Positions 1-7,192 of a stretch of 11,481 bases of DNA are shown in pieces. This DNA is from an uncultured Bacteroidales bacterium (GTDB taxonomy: Bacteria; Bacteroidota; Bacteroidia; Bacteroidales; ML635J-15). The DNA lies in NCBI GenBank assembly GCA_905233405.1, contig CAJOEG010000064.1, forward strand, positions 1 to 11,481, in the 5' to 3' direction. The notes below the pieces were generated by a model. It saw only the letters and a program-made list of their open reading frames with translations, ran no database searches and was not told where the DNA came from. A program made the translations under genes and the position numbers. The first letter of the stretch is position 1, and each line of letters opens with the position of its first letter.

Positions 1-2146
1 TTATCTGAATGCCAATGGGACGGCAATATTTCTTATAGGCTAAGTTCCTGTAGAGTTCGTCGGTGTATGTGTGAAGGTAGCTTGTGTTCCCTTGGTCCAT
101 CGATGACATAAATCCGATTGCACCTTTGCTCGACTTTATCCAGATGTCACTGAGAGTGCTGGTTGTCGAGTGTATTGCGCCTACATAGCATGAGTTTCCT
201 ATCATAAATGGAAATTTGCCATCGTTGGTGTAGAAATCGGGACTTTCTATTTCGTGGTCGAAGGTGGTTGACGAGCCGTGACCGAAGAACAACATTACAG
301 ATACGCCGTTGTTTATGAGGTTTTCGATGGAGTCGCTGTTGGTTGTTGTTACAGCTGCCGATGAATTTTTCAGGAAAGTATGGACACTACCGCCAAACAA
401 CGTATCTTCTATTGTGGTTCTGTACGATTCCAGATACGATTCGATACGGTTTTGCTCGCTTGCATTTTGTCCGCCGCCAAAGTGCAGAATTTCCTTGTTC
501 CACAATGCGGGTTCTGCCGATTCGTAGGTCATAGCCTTGTTCAGGTAGGTTGTTAACTGCGATGCTGATGTTATTGCAAGTCGTCCTGTGGCAAAGAGAG
601 GTTCGACTGTTGTTCCGCCGATTCCTACCGTGAAAAGTTGGTCGCTGGCTGGTTGTCCTGCCGACGGAACTGTGGTGTATGCTGCGTTGGAGGCGTTGCT
701 TCTGAACTGGCTTGCCTCAAGCGACCTACCGACTAGGAACAGGTATTTCTCTGATGGCGATGCTTCGTATATAGCCTTGCAGAACCGGCGGATTGCTGCT
801 GGATTTCTGCCCACTCCGTATGCGTACTGGTCGTAAAGTTGGGCGACATCGGCTACAAGAGCCTTGTAACCAGTTGTATTTCTATATTGTGCATACTGTT
901 CGCAGACTGAAATGTATTTGCTGTGGGTGACAATTATGTAGTCGGCACTTGGCGTTCGCGAAAGGTAGTCGATGAACTTGTTGTCGGACGACACTTTCCT
1001 TATTGCCGCTGGTGACTGGTAGCCTTCCTCGCCGACCAACAGCATTCGTCTTTCTGTATCGGTATGACCGACAAGCGCCTTTATTGTGCCTTCGGTGGTC
1101 GTTATGCGCTCGTGGTTTGTAAGGTCGTACAAGATAGCTCCGCTACCTGCTGCAAAGTTGGTTATTTCCAAGTAGTCGCGGTTGTCGGAGGCATTTGCAG
1201 GAAGCGTAAAGGCAAACGAATTTGCATTTTCAAAATTCCAGTTGTGCGGATAGTTTATGTCGATGTATGAAACGGCATTCTTGTCGTTTTCGTTGTAGTC
1301 GGTCTTGAAAGCCAGAACGGTAGATGCCGACATTGCCGAACTTGGAACGGCAAATCTTCTCCGAATGAATTCGTATCCACGGTATGTGGTGTCGATATAG
1401 GTTGTTCCTTGTAGCTCGACTGTAAGGTGGTGCGAGGCATAGTACGACGATGAATTGCTTGCGTTTATACCGCCTACTGCAATTTCTATTTCGGTGTCGG
1501 GACCACTGGAGTAAACTCCTGCCGTCGCTATGGTTTTTGAAAGCCCTGCCGAGTTCAGTTCGGTTGCGTCCATCCAGCCTTCCGACTGCGTAATGAAACT
1601 TCTTGTGTTGCCTGCATAGTATTTGCCTGCATAGTTGGCGCGCTTGTGCCTAATGCAGTAGTTTTGCCGTGTGGCAATATGGCTGTCGAAGTCGGTTTCG
1701 TTGGATAAGGTCATTCGCCTGTTGCCGCTGCTGTAGTTCCAAGTGAGGAAGTAGGTGGCGGTATCGTTATAGAAACTGATGTCGGGATTTATCATACTTT
1801 CGGGCGAATCGTAGAATTCGTACTCGTCTGCGGCGCGATTTTTCTCTCCGTAGAATTCTATGTAGCCGTTTGTGCTAAGTGTTCCGTCGCTGTTTACGCC
1901 GTTGATGTGAATGTACTGTTCCTCGCCGTTGTGGAAAATCTGTATGTGGTTGGCATTGATAAGGTTTACGGGAACATCCGCCGAAACGAGCTGCGAAGTG
2001 GAAACCCTGTACACGCCGTCCTTTGTCACTTGAATCTTGAAATACTGCTGGTTGTAGTTAATCCACGAGTTTTCCTGCGCCAGCAGGTTGTACGACACAA
2101 GCAGGACAGCGATTGCTAATGACAGATATTTGACGAGGTGGCTCAT
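1..2146 (-). CDS. porU2: T9SS-associated C25 (gingipain-like) cysteine peptidase, PorU/PorU2 type, C-terminus outside window
   Basis: The frame is open from the ATG at 2146 to the window edge, giving at least 715 residues with no stop. Residues 1 to about 21 are a signal peptide (hydrophobic core, then NLLAQ). The start lies 3 bases after the stop of the porV-like gene. The N-terminal part has the segments WINYNQQYFKIQV and DGVYRV, typical of C25 proteins annotated PorU2. The peptidase domain begins near residue 402 (DYIIVTHSKY) and keeps LFLVGRS, LFATGRLAI and HFGGG. The likely catalytic His623 lies in FFGHGSS and Cys653 in IGNSCYVG. Known for the family: PorU is the cell-surface sortase that removes the T9SS C-terminal signal and attaches cargo to anionic lipopolysaccharide; PorU2 paralogues are less well characterised. 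The PorU2 label is my reading of the N-terminus and the porV2-like neighbour. Membership of family C25 is nearly certain, the exact role is not. Confidence 0.88.
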   Translation of the reverse strand, partial: MSHLVKYLSLAIAVLLVSYNLLAQENSWINYNQQYFKIQVTKDGVYRVSTSQLVSADVPVNLINANHIQIFHNGEEQYIHINGVNSDGTLSTNGYIEFYGEKNRAADEYEFYDSPESMINPDISFYNDTATYFLTWNYSSGNRRMTLSNETDFDSHIATRQNYCIRHKRANYAGKYYAGNTRSFITQSEGWMDATELNSAGLSKTIATAGVYSSGPDTEIEIAVGGINASNSSSYYASHHLTVELQGTTYIDTTYRGYEFIRRRFAVPSSAMSASTVLAFKTDYNENDKNAVSYIDINYPHNWNFENANSFAFTLPANASDNRDYLEITNFAAGSGAILYDLTNHERITTTEGTIKALVGHTDTERRMLLVGEEGYQSPAAIRKVSSDNKFIDYLSRTPSADYIIVTHSKYISVCEQYAQYRNTTGYKALVADVAQLYDQYAYGVGRNPAAIRRFCKAIYEASPSEKYLFLVGRSLEASQFRSNASNAAYTTVPSAGQPASDQLFTVGIGGTTVEPLFATGRLAITSASQLTTYLNKAMTYESAEPALWNKEILHFGGGQNASEQNRIESYLESYRTTIEDTLFGGSVHTFLKNSSAAVTTTNSDSIENLINNGVSVMLFFGHGSSTTFDHEIESPDFYTNDGKFPFMIGNSCYVGAIHSTTSTLSDIWIKSSKGAIGFMSSMDQGNTSYLHTYTDELYRNLAYKKYCRPIGIQI

Positions 2147-2149
2147 TTC

Positions 2150-3250
2150 CTACATTTTGCTGTATGTTTCTTTCTTCTTCACGTTGAAGCAATAACTGAG
2201 TGAAAATACGTGCGAGTACAATGCAATGCTCTGGTTTCCAATGTCGGTAAAGGCATAATCGAGACGTACTCCGTAGAATTTCACGCCGACACCGATATTA
2301 GGCTGCCACGAGAAAGTGTTTTTGCCGTCGTAGTCGGGAACGGTCTGGAAGTTGTTGAAACCGCAGCGAAGGAAAACCAAGTCGTTGTAGCCGAGTTCAA
2401 GTCCGAATGTCGGGTCTATGCTTAATGCCTTGCTGCGAATGAGCGTACTGCGTTTGCCGTCGAAGGTTGTCACAAGGTCTATTTCTGGGTAAATCGTGAA
2501 TTTTTCCTTGATGGTGAACAAATATCCTGCACCGAGCATAAGACGTGGCACTGTGACTTCAACACCGTTTACTGGAATTTCGTTGCCAGTTTCGGTAAAT
2601 ACATCTTCTAGCAGTTCGCGGTTGTAGTTCCAAGCGTTGAAAGTTCCGATTCCGTCGCGAAGCACTGCACCGAAACGCCAAGCCTTGTAGTCGTATCTGG
2701 CAGCAAAGTCGAGGCCGAAGCCTACAGCGTGAGCAAATTCACCGACATTCCTGTAGATAATCTTCACGTTTCCGCCAACGCTCAACCCTTCAACTGGCAA
2801 AGTATGCGAGTACGACGCTATAAATGCGTAGTCGGCTATGGAGAAAGATGTAATGTTGTCGTAGTTGATGTTTCCGTTGGCATCGATGAGGTTCAGTGTG
2901 TTGGGGATGTCGTCGACACCGAAGCGGACCATCGAAAGCGCTACTGCCGATTTGTCGTCAATCTTGTATCCTGCGCCCACAAAGTCGTATTTTGATATGC
3001 CGGCGAAGTATTCGGAGTGCATTGCGCCAATTTCAATTTGCTTGTCGAGGCTTGTAAGTGCGGCAGGATTCCAGTAGTTTGCAGAAATATCGTTGGTGGA
3101 GGAAATTACGGCTGTTCCCATACCCAATGCTCTGGCACCCACGCCAATAGATAGGAATTCGTTGCTATATTTTGCTACTCCCTGTGCATTTAAAAAATTT
3201 ACAGCGGTTGCTAATAACACAAATAATGCTAATTTTGCAGTCGTTTTCAT
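2150..3250 (-). CDS. porV2: PorV/PorQ-family outer-membrane beta-barrel protein (PorV2-like)
   Basis: The protein has 366 residues. Residues 1-22 form a signal peptide (FLNAQ before the cut). Mature sequence starts with the family hallmark KYSNEFLSIGVGARALGMG, then NDISANYWNPAAL, followed by alternating amphipathic strands and a final barrel strand rich in aromatics (SLSYCF). Known for the family: PorV is a FadL-like barrel that shuttles T9SS cargo from the translocon to the PorU sortase. The motif FGVDDIPNTLNLID and the order porV-like then C25 peptidase fit the paralogue usually annotated PorV2 rather than canonical PorV, which is commonly encoded after porU. The C25 gene starts 3 bases downstream, so the two are almost certainly co-transcribed and act together at the outer membrane. 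A short polar tail (KKKETYSKM) follows the last strand. The family is clear; the PorV versus PorV2 distinction is less certain. Confidence 0.85.
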   Translation of the reverse strand: MKTTAKLALFVLLATAVNFLNAQGVAKYSNEFLSIGVGARALGMGTAVISSTNDISANYWNPAALTSLDKQIEIGAMHSEYFAGISKYDFVGAGYKIDDKSAVALSMVRFGVDDIPNTLNLIDANGNINYDNITSFSIADYAFIASYSHTLPVEGLSVGGNVKIIYRNVGEFAHAVGFGLDFAARYDYKAWRFGAVLRDGIGTFNAWNYNRELLEDVFTETGNEIPVNGVEVTVPRLMLGAGYLFTIKEKFTIYPEIDLVTTFDGKRSTLIRSKALSIDPTFGLELGYNDLVFLRCGFNNFQTVPDYDGKNTFSWQPNIGVGVKFYGVRLDYAFTDIGNQSIALYSHVFSLSYCFNVKKKETYSKM

Positions 3251-3319
3251 CAGTCAAATTTTACGTTGCAAAGAAAACGAATTTAAACGACAACTTATTA
3301 TATATTTTAAAAAAAAGGT
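3251..3319. promoter_or_regulatory. Divergent promoter region between porV2-like gene and pssA
   Basis: This 69-base AT-rich gap must drive transcription both ways. On the minus strand, TTTCTTTG at 3276-3269 is one base off the Bacteroidota -7 consensus TAnnTTTG and would start a transcript a few bases before the porV2-like ATG; the nearest upstream TTG is closer than the usual 19-21 bases. On the plus strand no good -7/-33 pair is visible, only TATATTTT at 3301-3308. A run of A and AAGGT precede the pssA ATG and may help ribosome binding. The assignment rests mainly on gene layout. Confidence 0.35.
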
Positions 3320-4075
3320 ATGAATAAGATAAAAGCAGCATTTCCATCGTTTGTGACTTCGCTGAATATGGTCTGTGGAGTGTGCGCTTCGGTGCTTGCA
3401 ATGCAAGGCGAGACAAGGCTTGCCGTAGTGCTGATAATTTTGGCGGCTGTATTCGATTTCTGCGATGGTTTTGTGGCGCGACTGCTAAATTCGGTATCGG
3501 AATTCGGCAAGCAGATGGATTCTTTGTCCGACCTTATCAGTTTCGGAGTGGCTCCGTCGGTTATAATGTACGAATTTGCTGTGTCGAACGGACTTTTTTC
3601 GCATTATGTGGCACTTTTCGTTTTGCTGATTGCCGTATTTTCGGGACTTCGTCTTGCAAAATTCAACATCGACCCCGAGCAGACGACCGAATTCAAGGGT
3701 TTGCCAACACCTGCTTCGGCATTGTTTGTAATTTCGGTTTGCTACTATTGTAAGACAAGTGATGCCACTTTGGCTCAAGCACTTACCTCGCAGGCTGCCG
3801 TTATTGCCGTGGTGGCTTTTGTCTGCATAATGATGGTGGTAAATCTACGCTTGTTCTCAATGAAGATTAAAATGCTGAAAATAAAGGCGATAATCTGGCA
3901 ACTAATCCTTGTCGCATCGTTGGTGGCGTTTGTGTGCATCTTCGGTGTGCTCGGTTTGGCATTTACCATTATTTTGTATGTTATCTTATCGATAATCAGG
4001 AATATAATTAATCGTGATAATTCCCATGGCGACACGGCATGCCACGTCGCTACAGAATCATCAAATAATAAATAA
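3320..4075 (+). CDS. pssA: CDP-diacylglycerol--serine O-phosphatidyltransferase (phosphatidylserine synthase)
   Basis: This 251-residue integral membrane enzyme makes phosphatidylserine from CDP-diacylglycerol and L-serine, the precursor of phosphatidylethanolamine. The full CDP-alcohol phosphatidyltransferase signature is visible: D46, D49, G50, A53, R54, G63, D67 and D71 with exact family spacing. The N-terminal FPSFVTSLNMVCG and the following DLISFGVAPS are typical of PssA. Several hydrophobic segments follow (about residues 91-111, 126-140, 153-175, 190-228). The last 18 or so residues, after IIRNIINRD, are hydrophilic and unlike the family; their DNA is an imperfect palindrome listed separately, so the original stop may have been overrun. 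The gene is divergent from the porV2-like gene and first in a plus-strand run. The ATG at 3320 is supported by AAGGT just upstream and by the conserved N-terminus. Confidence 0.95.
   Translation: MNKIKAAFPSFVTSLNMVCGVCASVLAMQGETRLAVVLIILAAVFDFCDGFVARLLNSVSEFGKQMDSLSDLISFGVAPSVIMYEFAVSNGLFSHYVALFVLLIAVFSGLRLAKFNIDPEQTTEFKGLPTPASALFVISVCYYCKTSDATLAQALTSQAAVIAVVAFVCIMMVVNLRLFSMKIKMLKIKAIIWQLILVASLVAFVCIFGVLGLAFTIILYVILSIIRNIINRDNSHGDTACHVATESSNNK
4027..4052. repeat. Imperfect palindrome inside the 3' end of pssA
   Basis: The sequence is symmetric about GGCATGCC (4036-4043), with two mismatched pairs and then TGGCGAC (4027-4033) against GTCGCTA (4046-4052), one of these pairs being G-T. It resembles palindromes that recur between genes in this window and encodes the atypical PssA tail. 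Confidence 0.6.
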
Positions 4076-4082
4076 TCGAATT

Positions 4083-4157
4083 TTCAAATCATCAAATTTT
4101 CAAATCTTTAAACCTTGAACTTTAAACTTTGAACCTGAAACTTAGAAACTAAAAAAC
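4083..4157 (+). repeat. Short-word tandem array upstream of purS
   Basis: The gap between pssA and purS consists of short repeated words. First come three TCAAAT words (4084-4106). Then come seven units ending in RAAC or AAAC: TTTAAAC, CTTGAAC, TTTAAAC, TTTGAAC and CTGAAAC with an exact 7-base period (4107-4141), then TTAGAAAC and TAAAAAAC (8 bases each, to 4157). The 20-mer TTGAACTTTAAACTTTGAAC at 4115-4134 recurs exactly at 6989-7008. No clear promoter is visible here. Confidence 0.7.
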
Positions 4158-4165
4158 ATATTGTC

Positions 4166-4420
4166 ATGAAATTTTACGCTCAAATCAATGTTATGCCGCT
4201 TAAGGCTTTATTGGACCCACAGGGAAAGGCTGTATTGAACAGTGCTGTTAAGACTGGTTTCGAGACTCTCCGCAATGTTCGCATTGGCAAGCATATAGAT
4301 GTTGAAATAGAGGCATCTAACGAGGCAGAAGCCAGCAAGAAGATTGACGAATTCTGCAGCAAGGTTCTCGTCAACCCGATAATCGAATCCTACGAGTTCA
4401 CTATTGCCGAGGTAAAGTAG
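4166..4420 (+). CDS. purS: Phosphoribosylformylglycinamidine synthase subunit PurS
   Basis: The 84-residue length is typical for PurS, the small subunit that, with small PurL and glutaminase PurQ, forms the FGAM synthase complex converting FGAR to FGAM (fourth step of purine synthesis). Recognisable family features are the N-terminal strand YAQINVMPLKALLDPQGKAV, then VRIGKHIDVEIEA, and the C-terminal FCSKVLVNPIIESYEFTI. PurS bridges PurL and PurQ and is not itself catalytic. No purL or purQ lies nearby, so the partners must be elsewhere. It sits 90 bases after pssA behind a short-word repeat array and 64 bases before the lipoprotein gene. The ATG at 4166 gives the standard N-terminus. The call is firm because the whole protein matches the family pattern. 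Confidence 0.93.
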   Translation: MKFYAQINVMPLKALLDPQGKAVLNSAVKTGFETLRNVRIGKHIDVEIEASNEAEASKKIDEFCSKVLVNPIIESYEFTIAEVK

Positions 4421-4484
4421 CATTTTGACCTGCTTTTAGGTTTGGGAATATGATAGGCATATTTCCCGATATTCGTATAGTCTG

Positions 4485-6170
4485 ATGAAGAGATTTGGCT
4501 TCAGCATATTTGTTGTTGTACTTGCAAGTCTGCTTGTGCTGGCTTGTGCCAAGCAGATTGCACTCACTGGCGGCAAGAAGGACGTTACTCCGCCTGAAAT
4601 GCAGGTCGCATCACCGGCAAACGGCTCTACAAACTTTTCTTCGAAGCGTATAGTTGTGAAATTCAACGAGTACATAACGCTCAACGATGTCTCGTCGAAA
4701 CTTATTGTGTCGCCGCCGATGGAAGAAAAGCCCGTCGCAGTGGTCAGCGGCAAGAAATTGAAGATTACGCTCAATCCTTCGCAACTGAAGCCAAACACAA
4801 CCTACTGCCTGAATTTTAACGATGCTGTTGCCGACATCAACGAGAACAACGCCTTGAACAGTTTCGTCTATGCGTTTTCTACTGGCGATGATATTGACTC
4901 GCTGTCGTTTGCAGGAACGGTATTCGATGCCTTTACGCGTAAGCCAGTTGATGATGCGTGGGTAATGCTCTACAGCGATTTTTCCGACACCGCCGTTTCG
5001 ACAACTATGCCCGACTACATCACTAAGGTCAACAAGCAGGGAAATTTCCGTATAAACTTTGTGGCAGAAAACGACTACAAGATTTTTGCTTTGCGCGACA
5101 ACAATTCCAACTTCATGTTCGATCTTCCCGAGGAGAGCATTGCTTTCATTGACAGTACTTTCCGTCCGTCGGTTGAAATAAGTTATGATACATTGAAGTC
5201 GAAAAAGGATACTCTCACCGATTCCATTGTCACAAAGAGCCATTTCTTACCTGACGACATCAAGATGCTGATTTTCAAGGAGGACAAGACACCGCAGTTT
5301 TTCAAGTCATCGAAACGATTGAAACGCAACAGATTTGAGTTTGTATTTAACTTTACGCAATACGAAAAATACAAGTTTACCGTTCCTGGTGACGATTCGG
5401 CATTTGTGTGGGCAAAGGAAAATCCCGATACGGTATTTTTGTGGCTGAAGGATACTGCATTAATTGCTTCCGATACGCTGAAAATCCTTGCCGAATACGT
5501 TGATCCTGCTTTCCCCGATTCTGTACACAATGATACGCTGAAGTTCCGCAAGCAGGACAAACTTTTTGCCGATACTGTGCTGACAATGAAACTTTCCAAG
5601 GAAAAACGTCCCGATGCCGACTATTGCATTTCGTTTTCATTGCCGATAGAATCGTTTGACACTTCACTGCTGAAACTTTATGGTGCTGTAGATACATTGT
5701 TCGAGGAGATGGATTTCAAGGTGGAAAAGGATTCTTCCTGTCCGCTCAACTTGAGGGTCGTTGCCGAGATTGCCGAAGGGCGCAAGTACAAGATTGTGGC
5801 TGATTCTGCTTTTGCAACTTGTATCTATGGTTATGCGAGTATGCCCGATTCTGTGGAGGTTGTCCCTATGCGCGAAACCGATTTTGGCGCGTTGAAGGTT
5901 CTGTTTCAGGACGATAAGCCATACCTTGTTGAGTTGCTACAGAGCGATAAGGTGAAGGCTCGCAGTGCGGTTGCCGACAGGCAGGTTTCGTTTGTGTATC
6001 TGTCGCCTGGCAAGTACGACATTCGCATTATCAACGACGAGAATGCCAATGGTCGCTGGGACACGGGCGACTATACGCAGCATAGGCAGGCAGAAGATGT
6101 CTTCTATTATCCGCAGCCTTACGAAATCCGCAGCAGTTGGGAACACGAGGTGACGATAGAGAACAATTAA
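4485..6170 (+). CDS. Ig-like (Big_5 type) domain lipoprotein, conserved in Bacteroidota
   Basis: The protein has 561 residues. Residues 1-20 form a lipoprotein signal with lipobox VLA and lipidated Cys21, so it is probably anchored in the envelope. Just after the cysteine comes GGKKDVTPPEM, the lead-in to a bacterial Ig-like domain of the SbsA/Big_5 type at about residues 35-135 (SPANGSTNFSSKRIVVKFNE; LKPNTTYCLNF). A second beta-sandwich resembling a carboxypeptidase-regulatory fold spans about 138-225 (FAGTVFDAFTRKPVDDAWV). A long middle region rich in D, K and S follows. The C-terminus has LSPGKYDIRIINDENANGRWDTGDY and YYPQPYEIRSSWEHE, a block I recognise from this Bacteroidota family. The function is unknown. 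The FAH-family gene follows after 11 bases and is likely co-transcribed. No enzyme motif is visible. Confidence 0.85.
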   Translation: MKRFGFSIFVVVLASLLVLACAKQIALTGGKKDVTPPEMQVASPANGSTNFSSKRIVVKFNEYITLNDVSSKLIVSPPMEEKPVAVVSGKKLKITLNPSQLKPNTTYCLNFNDAVADINENNALNSFVYAFSTGDDIDSLSFAGTVFDAFTRKPVDDAWVMLYSDFSDTAVSTTMPDYITKVNKQGNFRINFVAENDYKIFALRDNNSNFMFDLPEESIAFIDSTFRPSVEISYDTLKSKKDTLTDSIVTKSHFLPDDIKMLIFKEDKTPQFFKSSKRLKRNRFEFVFNFTQYEKYKFTVPGDDSAFVWAKENPDTVFLWLKDTALIASDTLKILAEYVDPAFPDSVHNDTLKFRKQDKLFADTVLTMKLSKEKRPDADYCISFSLPIESFDTSLLKLYGAVDTLFEEMDFKVEKDSSCPLNLRVVAEIAEGRKYKIVADSAFATCIYGYASMPDSVEVVPMRETDFGALKVLFQDDKPYLVELLQSDKVKARSAVADRQVSFVYLSPGKYDIRIINDENANGRWDTGDYTQHRQAEDVFYYPQPYEIRSSWEHEVTIENN

Positions 6171-6181
6171 AACTTCCGATT

Positions 6182-6793
6182 ATGAAAATCATCTGCATAG
6201 GAATGAACTACAAGGCGCACATTGCCGAACTCAACCTTCCTTATCCCGAAGCACCCGTCTTCTTTATGAAGCCCGATTCTTCGCTTTTGAAGGGCAACAA
6301 GGTCTTCTTTATCCCCGACTGGACGGAAAATCTGCAGTATGAACTTGAGGTTGTGTATCGCATAAGCCGTCTGGGCAAGCATATTCAGAAAAAGTTTGCC
6401 TACCGCTACTACGACGCAGTTGCACTTGGTCTCGATCTTACTGCCCGCGACCTTCAGGAAGATTGTCGTCGCCGTGGTTTGCCGTGGGAAATATGCAAGT
6501 CGTTCGACGGTTCGGCGGTTTTGTCGGAATTTGTGCCTTTGGAGGAACTTCCCGACAAGAACAGCATTGATTTCCGCCTTCTGAGCAACGATGTTGAAGT
6601 TCAGCACGGCAACACTTCCGATATGCTTTTCTCCATCGATGATATTATTGAGCACGTGTCAAAGTATATGACGCTTAAAATCGGTGATTTGATATACACA
6701 GGCACTCCGCTTGGCGTTGGCAAACTCGAAATCGGCGATAAACTCAAGGCCTATATGGGCGAGCAGAAACTGATTGATATGAAGGTGAAATGA
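6182..6793 (+). CDS. Fumarylacetoacetate hydrolase (FAH) family protein
   Basis: The protein has 203 residues, the usual size for single-domain FAH enzymes. The start at 6182 is chosen because MKIICIGMNYKAHIAEL is the family's normal N-terminus; an upstream in-frame ATG (6137) would overlap the lipoprotein gene and add 15 unrelated residues. Visible family motifs are PVFFMKPDSSLL (residues 25-36), the metal ligands E54 and E56 in YELEVVYRI and D85 in GLDLTARD, and the substrate-loop block YTGTPLGVG near residue 180. His13 and Glu16 match the N-terminal catalytic pair of FAHD1-like enzymes. Known family reactions include acylpyruvate hydrolysis, oxaloacetate decarboxylation and ring-cleavage product hydrolysis, all Mg-dependent and cytosolic; the substrate here cannot be told. 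It lies 11 bases after the lipoprotein gene. Confidence 0.9.
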   Translation: MKIICIGMNYKAHIAELNLPYPEAPVFFMKPDSSLLKGNKVFFIPDWTENLQYELEVVYRISRLGKHIQKKFAYRYYDAVALGLDLTARDLQEDCRRRGLPWEICKSFDGSAVLSEFVPLEELPDKNSIDFRLLSNDVEVQHGNTSDMLFSIDDIIEHVSKYMTLKIGDLIYTGTPLGVGKLEIGDKLKAYMGEQKLIDMKVK

Positions 6794-6817
6794 ATGGGCT
6801 AAAAGGCTAACAGTCTT

Positions 6818-6846
6818 GCAGTCTCACAGGCTAACAGCCAGACTGC
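6818..6846 (+). terminator. Hairpin after the FAH-family gene, possible weak terminator
   Basis: GCAGTCT (6818-6824) pairs with AGACTGC (6840-6846). A nested GGC/GCC stem (6829-6831 with 6837-6839) lies inside. There is no clean T-run, only TCTTCTTTC downstream, so termination is uncertain. The word GGCTAACAG occurs twice (6805 and 6829). Confidence 0.3.
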
Positions 6847-6890
6847 TCGACTGGTCTTCTTTCTGACACCCAGCCCACTTTGAACTGTAA

Positions 6891-6910
6891 AATCGCGTCA
6901 TGGCGCGATT
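6891..6910. repeat. Palindromic repeat, copy 1
   Basis: AATCGCGTCATGGCGCGATT folds into a perfect 7-bp stem (AATCGCG with CGCGATT) with a 6-base loop. The identical 20-mer recurs at 9059-9078. Confidence 0.75.
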
Positions 6911-6944
6911 CAACAAGAAACAGCGCAGCCATTCAAACATTAAC

Positions 6945-6970
6945 CACGAATGACACGAATCTGCACTAAT
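6945..6970 (-). repeat. ATTCGTG / ATTAGTG word repeats
   Basis: Read on the minus strand, ATTAGTG (6970-6964), ATTCGTG (6960-6954) and ATTCGTG (6951-6945) follow at 9-10 base intervals. They resemble words inside the 25-base direct repeats at 7122-7192. Confidence 0.5.
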
Positions 6971-6988
6971 GTGTTCGCTACGCTCACG

Positions 6989-7105
6989 TTGAACTTTAAA
7001 CTTTGAACGGCGTAGCCATCAAACTTAGAAACGGCTTTAGCCACAGAACGGCGTAGCCCTCAACGAAGTTAAACGTTGCAGGCATTCAAACGTCGAAGCC
7101 ATTCA
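6989..7105 (+). repeat. RAAC-word array with scattered GNA mini-hairpin modules
   Basis: TTGAACTTTAAACTTTGAAC (6989-7008) is identical to 4115-4134. After it, GAAC/AAAC words alternate with short hairpins: GGCGTAGCC (7009-7017 and 7050-7058), GGCTTTAGCC (7033-7042), AACGAAGTT (7062-7070), GTTGCAGGC (7075-7083) and GTCGAAGCC (7092-7100). A related AGCGCAGCC lies at 6922-6930, and GCTACGC (the reverse complement of GCGTAGC) at 6978-6984. This is a degraded or irregular relative of the regular array at 8881-8982. Confidence 0.65.
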
Positions 7106-7121
7106 ATCTTGTCTCTTTTGC

Positions 7122-7192
7122 AAAAATTAGCGTGTAATTCGACATTAAAAATTAGCGTGTAATTCTTTGTTAAAAATTAGCGTGTAAAATTC
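7122..7192 (+). repeat. Three direct repeats with exact 25-base period
   Basis: AAAAATTAGCGTGTAATTC occurs at 7122-7140 and 7147-7165, and as AAAAATTAGCGTGTAA plus AATTC at 7172-7192. Copy starts are exactly 25 bases apart, with 6-base spacers of different sequence (GACATT, TTTGTT). A degenerate fourth copy, AAATAGAGTGTAAT at 7275-7288, lies beside the Fic promoter; its GTGTAA is exactly 100 bases after that of copy 3. Possible protein-binding sites, or another intergenic repeat family. Confidence 0.65.

Noticed and set aside
309..836. Several plus-strand open frames of 60-80 codons
   Set aside because: They lie antisense within the C25 peptidase gene, whose frame is continuous and carries conserved motifs.
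4611..5243. 210-codon open frame on the minus strand inside the lipoprotein gene
   Set aside because: It is antisense to a well-supported gene, has no recognisable family, and follows from the codon use of the plus-strand frame.
6137..6181. Upstream in-frame ATG as start of the FAH-family gene
   Set aside because: It overlaps the lipoprotein gene and adds residues not found in the family; MKIICIGMNY is the normal start.
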